Shown piece after piece: positions 6,741 through 13,139 of a stretch of 13,139 bases of DNA. Numbering within the stretch: position 1 is the first letter of the stretch; each line of letters starts with the position of its first letter. The stretch spans positions 1 through 13,139 of the forward strand of contig FN649019.1 in the NCBI GenBank assembly GCA_000310025.1. Direction: 5' to 3'. The translations under genes were made by a program, and so were the position numbers. Source of the stretch: Ectocarpus siliculosus (lineage: Eukaryota; Sar; Phaeophyceae; Ectocarpales; Ectocarpaceae). The notes below the pieces were generated by a model that was not told where the DNA came from, searched no databases, and saw only the letters and a program-made list of their open reading frames with translations.

Positions 6741-7870
6741 ACACGAAGCGCCATTGTGTGGCTGCATCGGTGATGTAGGCGAACGACATTCACCAGATCA
6801 CCAATCCAAAAATAGGCTGATTGAACGTTTACACATCCCGTTTGTCGTGTGACGCCGAGCCTCAACACGCGAAGCGCCACAGAGTGGCTGCACCTGTGTC
6901 GTAGGCGAAGCGCTCAGCACACGAAGTGCCAAAGCGTGGCTGCATCGGTGCTGTAGGCACACGGCTCTCACCGAAACACATGCCGAGAAGGGTGGTCGAA
7001 CGTTTACATATTCCCTTTTATCGTGACGCCGAGTCTCAGCACACGAAGCGCCAAAGAGTGGCTGCATCTGTGTCGTGAGTGACCGGTATTCACCAAATCT
7101 AACATGTTAAGTAGGCCGGTCGAGCATTTCACCTCAACTCGCCGCTCCATCGCGACACTGCGTCTCAACACACGATGCGCCATAGTGTGACTGCATCCAC
7201 GTCGTAGGCATCGTGACACAGGGTCTCAACACGCGAAGCGTCATAGTATGGCTGCATCCATGCTGTAGGCGACCGGCATTAGCAGGACGTACCACGCATC
7301 ATGCCAAGCGCCATAGTGCGGCGGCATCCGTGCTGCGTGCGACCGGCATTCACTGGATCAAATCTTAAGTAGGCCGGCAGAACAATTCGACATGCTACTG
7401 GTTCGCGCCGCGTCCCAACACACGAAGCGCCAAAGCGTGGCTGCATCCGCGTTGGGGACAAAGCGTCCAGTACGCAACAAGAGAAGCGCCATAGTGTGGC
7501 TGCAACCATGTTGTAGGCAAAGCGCGCGTTGCGCGTAGCACGCAACGCGCGAAGCGCCAAAGCATGGCTGCATCAGTGTCGTGAGCGAAGCGCACAGCAC
7601 GCGAAAGCACCATAATTTGGCCGCGTCCGAGCTGTAGGTGAACGGCATTCATCGAATCAACAATCAACGTAGGCTGAAAGGAAAAAAAAAACTCACATGC
7701 CGTTGGTTATCGTGACGCTCCACAACGTGGCTAATGCAGAACGGCTATCGCATATAGTCACGGAACAATGAAGCCCGTCGAATCAAATCCAAAGTAGGCT
7801 GATCGAAAATCTCACAGGGGCATTTGTTTATCGTGACGCGCCGTAGCGTGGCTGCCTCCGTGCCAAAGCA
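6741..7870. repeat. Composite array of alternating A and B modules
   Basis: Module A (~55 bp) has ACACGAAGCGCCA, AGNGTGGCTGCATC, and TGTCGTAGGCGAAGCGCTC. It recurs at about 6741, 6865, 6918, 7039, 7168, 7229, 7299, 7418, 7478, 7545, 7597 and 7829, with a fragment near 7721. Module B (~85 bp) has GACCGGCATTCACC, GATCAA..AAGTAGGC, GAACGTTTAC, and TTTATCGTGACGCCGAGTCTCA. It follows A at about 6781, 6961, 7080, 7331, 7640 and 7765. A modules occur singly or in runs between B modules. Substitution levels are high, so the array is old. Antisense frames across it repeat short motifs such as QPLFGAS, but they shift frame between units. Confidence 0.9.
7523..7551. other. GC-rich 11-bp perfect hairpin
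   Basis: CGCGCGTTGCG (7523-7533) and CGCAACGCGCG (7541-7551) form an 11-bp perfect stem with a 7-nt loop, at the junction of two A modules. No other module junction has it. No T run follows, so it is not an evident terminator. Confidence 0.7.
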
Positions 7871-7889
7871 ACACGGCTATCGCCTCTAA

Positions 7890-8294
7890 TCACGAAACCA
7901 TGAGGTTTTCTTCAGGCCAGACAAAAAAAAAACAACACTCTTTACCGCGTTGATCAGTCGGGGCGCACCGGTAACCAAAAGCTTTGAAAAGGGCCGTCCA
8001 CCACTTTCTGTGGTAGCGGTAGAGACATGCGCTTTGGACCACACCTTTGCAAGTTAACAAAACATAGTTTTTGTGACACTCTACGTTCCGAAGAGGCCCA
8101 TGTATGTCGGCAGCCGTGCGTACACGTACAGAGGGGGTTCGGCTGTAGTGCGGGCATGGGCCAAGCGAAAACACCGGCACTGTAGCAGGTGCCCGCACTA
8201 TATGATTTCGGGCCTGACTAGTGCGGCAAGACTCACAAGTCAGGGTCCTCAGTACCGTCAATAGTGCGGGAAGGCGTACTATTCGCGATATCAT
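7890..8294 (-). CDS. Weak ATG-initiated open frame
   Basis: A 134-codon frame starts with ATG at 8294. It has a Cys/Trp-containing C-terminal half (motifs YRYHRKWW and KECCFFFVWP), and the phenylalanines come from the A tract at 7923-7932. No domain is recognised, and length alone is compatible with chance. It overlaps the start of the plus-strand frame at 8222-8584, so at most one of the two is likely to be real in that overlap. Confidence 0.15.
   Translation of the reverse strand: MISRIVRLPALLTVLRTLTCESCRTSQARNHIVRAPATVPVFSLGPCPHYSRTPSVRVRTAADIHGPLRNVECHKNYVLLTCKGVVQSACLYRYHRKWWTALFKAFGYRCAPTDQRGKECCFFFVWPEENLMVS
8146..8200. other. 11-bp inverted repeat with 33-nt loop plus extra half-sites
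   Basis: TAGTGCGGGCA (8146-8156) and TGCCCGCACTA (8190-8200) are perfect inverted repeats. Further direct copies of the half-site occur at 8219-8226 (TAGTGCGG) and 8262-8270 (TAGTGCGGG). Four half-sites within 125 bp suggest a protein-binding cluster or a hairpin, ahead of the plus-strand frame that opens at 8222. Confidence 0.6.
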
Positions 8295-8584
8295 CAGTTT
8301 GTTGCATTGTCTTGAACGAAAAATACATTGGATTGAAGTATCAGGAGAAGGCCGCGCATTGCATCGAGACTACCAAGTATCTGCGGTTTTTGCGAAGAGC
8401 TGGACTTTTCTGGCGCTTGCCGCGCGCCATAATGATGAGCAAATCTACCGCCTTATACCTGATGCAGGCCGGAACGAGGATGGGCCCAACAAACCCTCGG
8501 TTGTCTGATACTACTGAAGGTCGAGTGCTATCAACGACAATCACACAGATTATACCTACACTTCAGTCCGCCGTCCCTACATGA
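8222..8584 (+). CDS. Open frame without a usable ATG; possible exon
   Basis: The frame is open from just after a TAG at 8219 to a TGA ending 8584 (120 codons). It reads as protein-like (motifs NEKYIGLKYQEKAAHC and FLRRAGLFWRLPR) but has no ATG until about two-thirds through, so it would need a near-cognate start or an upstream exon. I recognise no family. Codon choice is mixed. It could equally be chance. Confidence 0.2.
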   Translation, partial: CGKTHKSGSSVPSIVREGVLFAISSVCCIVLNEKYIGLKYQEKAAHCIETTKYLRFLRRAGLFWRLPRAIMMSKSTALYLMQAGTRMGPTNPRLSDTTEGRVLSTTITQIIPTLQSAVPT

Positions 8585-8853
8585 TCATGGTAGGTTTTCG
8601 GGTCATTGGCGATTTGTGCCGCCACTGAACGGGAAGCGACTTAACTTCTTGTTGATCGTATTCGACCGAAATATTTTGAAGAGAGCATCGACGCATTGCA
8701 TATACATACGTAGGCGGTGACAACGAGAGCAGAAAATGATCAACAGTGTGTGCAGTCGAAGACAAACGTATGCTTTCGTCCGACTGGCAGTGTGCATGCG
8801 AGATATTACATGGAGAGGGCCTGGTGAAGGCCTGGTGGGAGGTAGGTGTAATA
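8585..8853. other. No supported gene
   Basis: Short frames only. The purine-rich segment just left of the putative LTR (ggtgggaggtagg, 8834-8846) could be a degenerate polypurine tract, but upstream translations show no RNase H or integrase motif. Confidence 0.35.
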
Positions 8854-8890
8854 CGTTGGAATACTCAATGTCAGTCATACGTATTGGTAC

Positions 8891-8906
8891 TGCTGTATAC
8901 ACAGCA
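8891..8906. other. 6-bp hairpin in the putative LTR
   Basis: TGCTGT and ACAGCA enclose a 4-nt loop (atac), extended by TAC/GTA pairing across a one-base bulge. Confidence 0.45.
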
Positions 8907-9042
8907 CGTAGGTATGCATCTGAGAAGTATTACCGGAATAATCTTCGGTAGGGTATACACACATACGAGACACATGTTGAACCATGGGAGTATGGTACAT
9001 CGGACCATTGTCCAGTAGGATATTCTTGGACTGGTTCTATAG

Positions 9043-9057
9043 GTCGGATTAACCGAC
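9043..9057. other. Small dyad GTCGG-ATTAA-CCGAC
   Basis: A 5-bp inverted repeat within the putative LTR. It is short enough to be chance, and is listed because several dyads cluster in this segment. Confidence 0.35.
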
Positions 9058-9120
9058 TGTTACCGTGACCGGTACGTTGCAATAGTCCGTATGTGTGCAT
9101 CTTTCCGTGATAGCTTGGAG

Positions 9121-9149
9121 GCTCGCCCCCTGTGGTGCTCGCCCCCTGT
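9121..9149. repeat. 13-bp direct repeat, 16-bp period
   Basis: GCTCGCCCCCTGT is repeated exactly at 9121-9133 and 9137-9149, just upstream of a pyrimidine-rich tract in the putative LTR. Such short tandem motifs are common in LTR U3 regions, where they can act as enhancer elements; that role is inference. Confidence 0.85.
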
Positions 9150-9200
9150 CGATCACTCTCCTTCCTTTCTCTCTTCTTCCAGGCCCCTTGGCCTCTTCCA

Positions 9201-9232
9201 AGTCCTTCGGGACTCTTGCGAGTCCCAGGACT
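9201..9232. other. Overlapping, mutually exclusive hairpins
   Basis: Four alternating arms, AGTCC (9201), GGGACTC (9209), GAGTCCC (9220) and GGACT (9228), allow three hairpins. AGTCC-TTCG-GGACT carries a C(UUCG)G tetraloop. GGGACTC-TTGC-GAGTCCC is the strongest at 7 bp. AGTCC-CA-GGACT is the last, with a 2-nt loop that is sterically poor. The first and third can form together but not with the second. Confidence 0.65.
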
Positions 9233-9390
9233 CCTCTTCTCTTTGTTACGTTTCGGCCACATAATAAGCGCCAATCAATTCAAACCATCAATCTGGTCTA
9301 CAACACAAGCATACTTTACAGTCACTCTGTGAGCCTCTGCACACTGTTATATTACACGGTGCCACATCCAGGGATACACCTATCACAAGG

Positions 9391-9433
9391 TTACATCCCA
9401 ACAGGTTAGAGCCTCGAGCTCTACATCCCAACA
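9391..9433. repeat. Duplicated LTR end and small inverted repeat
   Basis: TACATCCCAACA occurs at 9385-9396 and 9422-9433. Between them TAGAGC-CTCGA-GCTCTA is a 6-bp inverted repeat. Either copy could be the true LTR end. Confidence 0.6.
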
Positions 9434-9456
9434 TAATAGTGCCCAGTCATCCATGA

Positions 9457-9490
9457 TATCGATCGATAAATATGCAAGAGAGAGAGAGAG
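9457..9490. other. 12-bp palindrome and AG microsatellite
   Basis: TATCGATCGATA (9457-9468) is a perfect 12-bp palindrome, followed by an (AG)7 run at 9477-9490. No gene is nearby. Confidence 0.8.
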
Positions 9491-9912
9491 AAGAGACATT
9501 GTGTGCGGCGTGGTGAAGAAGAGTGGCATATACCTATAAAACAATGCCCACGCGTCCAGAATCGAATCAATCGTAGTGTGAATGATGTGGAAGACACATA
9601 ATGAACGACTGAGACCACCTGCGGCAGCGAGGGTAAGACTGTGCGAACGAAACATCTGTTGGATAAAAATATGCCGTTTCTACGAGGGTCCCCAATATTT
9701 GCCCCAAGGCGCGAATGCGTGATTTCTGCATTTGCACGGACGAGACAGAAAAATCAACCCACGGAAGAAATCAACGTTGTCTCGCAATAATTTTTGTATC
9801 CGAGCGGCACACGAGGGACGCGCAATAGTCGCTCCTCGTGGCGAAAAGGCTGTCCACGAGCTCCGGGAAAATTCCGCACCCCTCACCAGAATAAAACTGT
9901 ATGAAGGGGAAG
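9491..9912. other. No supported gene
   Basis: Frames are open on both strands (for example minus strand 10042-9680, plus strand from 9732) but they overlap, lack family resemblance, and are open partly because the 36-bp repeat to the right has no stop in several frames. Confidence 0.4.
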
Positions 9913-9986
9913 CCGGCCTCTCCGGAAATGCATCACCTTTCGGACCTCCCGGCCTCTCCGGAAATGCATCACCTTTCGGACCTCCC
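9913..9986. repeat. Exact 36-bp tandem duplication
   Basis: The 36-bp unit beginning GGCCTCTCCGG and containing ATGCAT is present twice without a single difference (9915-9950 and 9951-9986), plus two matching bases upstream. The period is 12 codons, so any coding frame is preserved. Possible products are GLSGNASPFGPP on the plus strand and GGPKGDAFPERP on the minus strand. The perfect identity indicates a recent event, in contrast to the old arrays elsewhere. Confidence 0.95.
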
Positions 9987-10189
9987 ACCCCTCTCCAACC
10001 ACTGTAGGCAAGATCGGTGCATGCGCCTTGGAATAAAACCATTTACAGTGTCTTTTCAAACAAAAGACGCATCTCGAGCAGCAGGGTATATGTAGTACAC
10101 GTTTACAAACACAGAAATAATTGTTCTTCTGCTGTGGCTCAGTAGTCTCCTGTTCGCAAGGGGCTGATGCAAAGAGAACATCTGGAAGT

Positions 10190-10711
10190 ATGTCCACGCC
10201 TTGTTACCCGAAAACATCCGAGCAGTGCCACGAAACTACTCGCAGCCCCGACAGACCAAAAAGTGCCACGGGCGCAGTAACGTTGCGCCTTTCAATTCAC
10301 GCAGGCGTGGACAACGAAGAAAGTAAGAGCATGAAAAGCTGTAGCGACGTTACGTCTGACTCATTGCCATGCTGGACATTCTGCCACAGAGATGGGAGCG
10401 TGCAGAAATTCTACTTGCAGATACACGTGTGCCCTGTCCCCGACTACGCTGAAGACAACAGCGAGTGTTCCCGTTACGCCGTCCTGACGTTCGTACGCTT
10501 CCCCGTCACCGGTTCGCTGTTGACAAAACCGATTGTGATTAGATGTCGGCACGAATCTCCACGCGGTGGCGGAGCGGCAGGGCTGCGGCTAGGCAAGGGT
10601 GGCGGGGCCGGGCGGACTCACGATGTACGAGGAGAGCTTCAGGACGACCAGCAGCGAGTCGGACGGCACGCGACTCGATACGCAGCGTGTCACATACTCT
10701 ACAATAGTTAG
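10190..10711 (+). CDS. Hypothetical protein, most protein-like frame in the window
   Basis: The ATG at 10190 opens 173 codons; the frame is open from 10121, directly after a TAA. I recognise no family. The central part (about residues 25-120) has a coding look: G/C-ending codons such as CTG, GTC, GAC and TTC are frequent, and Cys and aromatic residues are spread through motifs such as LPCWTFCHRDGS, FYLQIHVCPVPDYAED and YAVLTFVRFPVTG. After about residue 125 the sequence becomes Gly/Arg-rich (GGGAAG, GKGGGAG) and loses this look. The adjacent frame (from 10599) is more plausible there, suggesting a frameshift or a splice site near 10560-10620. An AG after a mixed pyrimidine run at 10141-10142 could be a splice acceptor. 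No signal peptide is evident. Overall a possible real or recently decayed gene or exon. Confidence 0.4.
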   Translation: MSTPCYPKTSEQCHETTRSPDRPKSATGAVTLRLSIHAGVDNEESKSMKSCSDVTSDSLPCWTFCHRDGSVQKFYLQIHVCPVPDYAEDNSECSRYAVLTFVRFPVTGSLLTKPIVIRCRHESPRGGGAAGLRLGKGGGAGRTHDVRGELQDDQQRVGRHATRYAACHILYNS

Positions 10712-11221
10712 ATGCAGGTCGTCATGCGAGCGCGATCAACGGACACCCGTGGCGCCCCTCTCGACGAGACCAACTTGGCCACTCTCCGCGGACCGAGCGG
10801 CAGCGGCAGCGCGACGAGGCCGTAGGCGATCGACAACATGTGTGAGCGACGATTGGTGATCTGGTCTCGAATCGATCTACTGTAGGTACAAGATACCGGG
10901 GAATGTCCTCACGAAACTTGGTCATGTCTCGAACGATGCATAGCTGTGAAAGTGTAGCGTCGAGTTCGAACTACATGCGCGCTAGTCAAGTAACGCTCAA
11001 TAATACCAGCAGAGACGACCACGGTCAAGCAATCGTATTCGTTCCCGTGATGAAGCCACATGCTGTGTGGTCGTTTTGTTTTTTTATCATATTTAGGCCG
11101 CGCCGTAAGCTGAACCGCCCCAAGGAATTCGACATGGCGCCGTGAATTCCCACCCCCGGAAGAAAACAAAAATATACCATGCCTCGCACGTCGCCTGACC
11201 CCATGTCCACCCGTCCTGGCT
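10712..11221. other. No supported gene
   Basis: Continuation of the alternative frame from 10599 runs to 10859 as an Arg/Ser/Ala-rich stretch without family resemblance. A 130-codon ATG frame on the minus strand (11301-10909) is basic and unremarkable. I see no repeats or RNA genes. Confidence 0.4.
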
Positions 11222-11602
11222 ATGTCCGAATGCCCACGAGATTTGGTGACCCGGATGCACGATAGCGTATCCCTGTCACTTTTCTCGTGCCTCTGTGTCA
11301 TGTTTCTTTGCGTAATGAGACATCCCAGACGCCAAGCGGATCATTTCATGAAGACCTCAAAGATGCAAGAGGGGATCAAGCAAGTCCATGAAACCAACAC
11401 ACGGCGCGGACCCATGGGGATCAACAAGAGCATGACAAAACGACACTCGGCGAATCCTACATTAGTGCCCCGCAGCTGGTCATCGCCAATCGGTACTGCA
11501 CGCCACCGCCGAGAGACAGACTGGGGTCTCTCCAAGGTAGCGCTCGCCGGTGTGCTTCTTGGTAGAGGAACTCTTCGCTTCCTTCGGTTTGAGGTGTGGT
11601 AG
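11222..11602 (+). CDS. Weak hypothetical protein with one hydrophobic segment
   Basis: An ATG frame of 126 codons. Residues about 15-32 (motif SLSLFSCLCVMFLCVM) form a plausible membrane segment or signal anchor, followed by a basic hydrophilic region (about 33-100) and a short hydrophobic stretch near residue 108. No family is recognised. Upstream sequence is not obviously coding and there is no distinctive start context. Length alone is compatible with chance. Confidence 0.2.
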   Translation: MSECPRDLVTRMHDSVSLSLFSCLCVMFLCVMRHPRRQADHFMKTSKMQEGIKQVHETNTRRGPMGINKSMTKRHSANPTLVPRSWSSPIGTARHRRETDWGLSKVALAGVLLGRGTLRFLRFEVW

Positions 11603-11787
11603 GCGGGCGGGGCCGCACGAAGCCAACCGGCTGTGCTGTGTCATTCCGTTGAGCGGTCAAATTGCAGGCAGGATGTGTATCGTACCAGTTCGGTACTGAT
11701 AATATATGGGTATTGTACGACATCGGACCACCCGATGGGTTCTACTGTTGTCTTCCGAAGCCGTTATCGCACCACTTCGAATTCGGC

Positions 11788-12369
11788 TCAATCGTCCGAG
11801 GATGACTCTACAACAATTTGGCTCCGTCTGGTGGTATTCGGAGGGAGACTTGTGTTTTGTAGCAGAGACACGTCAGAATACCGCGGAGGCTTTGTGCCGT
11901 GCGGGACGTGTACAACGGGGGAAGTTTCCCTCCGTAGGCCACAGAAAAAACAAATCAAGGCAATTCGAAAGAAAAATAATAAATACGAAATTGGAGGGGT
12001 TTTGCGGAAGGGCGACTTTCCAGCGCGATGGTTGGGATAATAGCCTGATACGGTAAGAACATATGACGGTTGGCGGTTCGCGGCTCTGCATGAAGGACCT
12101 GATTGATTCATTGGGAATAAGAAGGTGCTAAACACAGACACACTTTGTGGATGTTGAAGGTACATGAAGAGAAAATATGGATGCAACCTCCGCACGTCGC
12201 AAGGTTGGTACCGGCGAAAGATGGCAAGTCCGTCGAGGCAGACATGGCGATCATTTCCCCCTGGCGGGGTAGGTGTACAGCATGTGGCATACGTTATGGC
12301 AGGAATGATGGATGAAGAACGTGTAACAAGTAGTTTGAATAAAACAGGTGAAGAGGACGCGTGAAGCAT
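11788..12369 (-). CDS. Weak hypothetical open frame
   Basis: From the ATG at 12369 the frame gives 193 residues (209 codons are open from a TTG at 12417). The N-terminus is moderately hydrophobic (SSPVLFKLLV), and a second hydrophobic patch near residue 150 (SYLLFFFRIALICFFCGL) could be a membrane helix. The middle of the frame runs through copy 2 of the 119-bp dispersed repeat, whose other copy near 1000 is not open in this frame, which argues against conserved coding. Confidence 0.2.
   Translation of the reverse strand: MLHASSSPVLFKLLVTRSSSIIPAITYATCCTPTPPGGNDRHVCLDGLAIFRRYQPCDVRRLHPYFLFMYLQHPQSVSVFSTFLFPMNQSGPSCRAANRQPSYVLTVSGYYPNHRAGKSPFRKTPPISYLLFFFRIALICFFCGLRRETSPVVHVPHGTKPPRYSDVSLLQNTSLPPNTTRRSQIVVESSSDD
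11981..12099. repeat. ~119-bp dispersed repeat, copy 2
   Basis: Direct-orientation partner of 951-1070, about 11 kb away. The copies differ by scattered substitutions and small indels, so they are not a recent duplication. No terminal inverted repeats or target duplication are visible at either end. Confidence 0.8.
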
Positions 12370-12417
12370 AAATGAACTCTCTGTTCCCTCGTCCCACCAC
12401 GCACGGTACACACGCAA

Positions 12418-12722
12418 GTCCCAGATGAAATACAGAGATCTGATCCATAAGTGAAGGGGGTAATACCCCCCCAGTTTAAAACAACGTGGGACCTGGAACG
12501 GAACGGAAGTGATCGGAAAAAATCCATCTACACTACTGTAACACCACAGGCTACCGTTGAAGAGACATGATGGATTAAACTACGGACACAGAAAGGGAAC
12601 AATCATATTATTGGAATACTTTGAAGCCAAATTAATACAAGAATGAGGACAGCTCATGAAGGTATCGATTTTTCGGCCTGTACGAAGCTAGCAATCCCAA
12701 AGCGCAAAGGCTCCAATCACTA
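12418..12722. other. No supported gene
   Basis: Unique, A-rich on the plus strand, with no convincing frame, repeat or RNA gene. Confidence 0.4.
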
Positions 12723-12980
12723 ATGACAAGAAAGGCATACGGAAATATTCATCCGAAGCAGTGCCCAAGGGCGAAGTCAAAACAGTGCGCGCGTGAGAAG
12801 TTGCGCGGTGCTGTTGTCCAAGAGACGAATATGAACATGCAAACGGCCGCCGTTGCTGTCACATCTCAAAACATAGAACAACCAATAGGTAACCATCAAG
12901 AAGCAGACGGTAACGACGAAAAGAGGAAGCAAGCAGAAGGTCGATACGGTAACGGTACGTCCCGCCATAACATGAAGTAA
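12723..12980 (+). CDS. Weak hydrophilic open frame
   Basis: An ATG frame of 85 codons, rich in Lys, Arg, Gln and Asn (motifs KAYGNIHPKQCPRAKSKQ and GNHQEADGNDEKRKQ), with no hydrophobic segment. It resembles no family I know. The purine-rich plus strand here explains its composition, and minus-strand frames are open across the same bases. Confidence 0.15.
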   Translation: MTRKAYGNIHPKQCPRAKSKQCAREKLRGAVVQETNMNMQTAAVAVTSQNIEQPIGNHQEADGNDEKRKQAEGRYGNGTSRHNMK

Positions 12981-13139
12981 TCAACAGCGAAGTGGAATCG
13001 AAAGTAAGTGCAAAGAAGAGGCCACAAGCGGTCGTATATCCGTGAGGTACAGGATGGACCGAATGGCTCAGAAGGAGCGCCGAAGGACGGTCCCGCACGC
13101 TGAAAAGAGGCGACGTACTCCATGAAGGAAACCAAAAGG

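Larger units (their letters stand above)
8854..9396 (+). mobile_element. Possible Copia-type LTR (about 543 bp)
   Basis: The left end CGTTGGAATAC and right end ATCCCAACA form near-perfect terminal inverted repeats (TGTTGGRAT form, first base mutated). The TGTTGGAATA-type terminus is typical of Ty1/Copia LTRs. Inside are a pyrimidine-rich stretch (9160-9180), nested hairpins (9201-9232), a TATATTA box (about 9347) and a duplicated 13-mer (9121-9149). Immediately after the right end, GGTTAGAGCC resembles a shortened Copia primer-binding site (GGTATCAGAGCC in plants). No second LTR, target duplication or pol gene is visible, so it is at best a solo or orphan LTR. Confidence 0.35.

Noticed and set aside
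6400-6852. 150-codon plus-strand frame
   Set aside because: It runs across members of two DNA repeat families, and its length is within chance expectation for a window of this size.
6741-7870. Coding repeats read on the minus strand (QPLFGAS-like motifs)
   Set aside because: The motifs recur only because the DNA repeats; frames shift between units and stops interrupt them.
8847-8853. LTR start at TGTAATACG rather than at 8854
   Set aside because: It would give TG...CA ends but no longer inverted termini; kept only as an alternative boundary.
10560-10640. A-box-like TGGCGGAGCGGC suggesting tRNA-Leu or tRNA-Ser
   Set aside because: No matching B box downstream and no cloverleaf; it lies in a G-rich part of an open frame.

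Overview
The window looks like eukaryotic nuclear DNA that is mostly non-coding and repeat-rich. Evidence for this: no long gene-dense frames, no operon-like packing or ribosome-binding sites, long homopolymers (G14, G11, A14), an interstitial (CCCTAA)n tract of TTAGGG type, diverged tandem repeats, one intron-like interval with good splice signals, and a possible Copia-type LTR. I recognise no protein family anywhere. The lineage is uncertain. TTAGGG telomeres, a small intron and a Copia-like LTR would fit a diatom or other microbial eukaryote. A pyrimidine tract followed by AG at 5769-5811 would also fit a kinetoplastid. The sequence alone does not decide this, though a subtelomeric or satellite-rich location is plausible.

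Layout. Positions 1-960 hold a candidate two-exon minus-strand gene (958-690 joined to 602-287) with a 25-bp direct repeat inside it. Positions 951-1070 are a ~119-bp block with a diverged second copy at 11981-12099. Positions 1100-2500 have no convincing gene, but hold a hairpin (1481-1520), a 14-bp palindrome (1990-2003) and a stretch of alternating purine/pyrimidine. Positions 2538-3780 are a tandem array of ~100-bp units, interrupted at 3640-3659 by telomeric repeats. Positions 3745-4605 are the longest open frame (minus strand, no recognised domain), containing a G14 tract.

Positions 5250-7870 are a mosaic of several diverged repeat families: a duplicated ~120-bp block, a 'GTGCCAAGAC' family, and a composite array built from a ~55-bp module A and an ~85-bp module B. 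Positions 7890-8584 hold two overlapping, divergent, weakly supported open frames with an 11-bp inverted repeat between their most plausible parts. Positions 8854-9396 look like a Copia-type LTR, followed by a primer-site-like segment. Positions 9913-9986 are an exact 36-bp tandem duplication. Positions 10190-10711 are the most protein-like frame in the window. Positions 11200-13139 contain only weak open frames and the second copy of the 119-bp block.

No pathway or genetic system can be assembled from these parts. The most notable items are the telomeric insertion inside the satellite, the two-module array, the shared block upstream of the candidate spliced gene, and the set of mutually exclusive hairpins inside the putative LTR.
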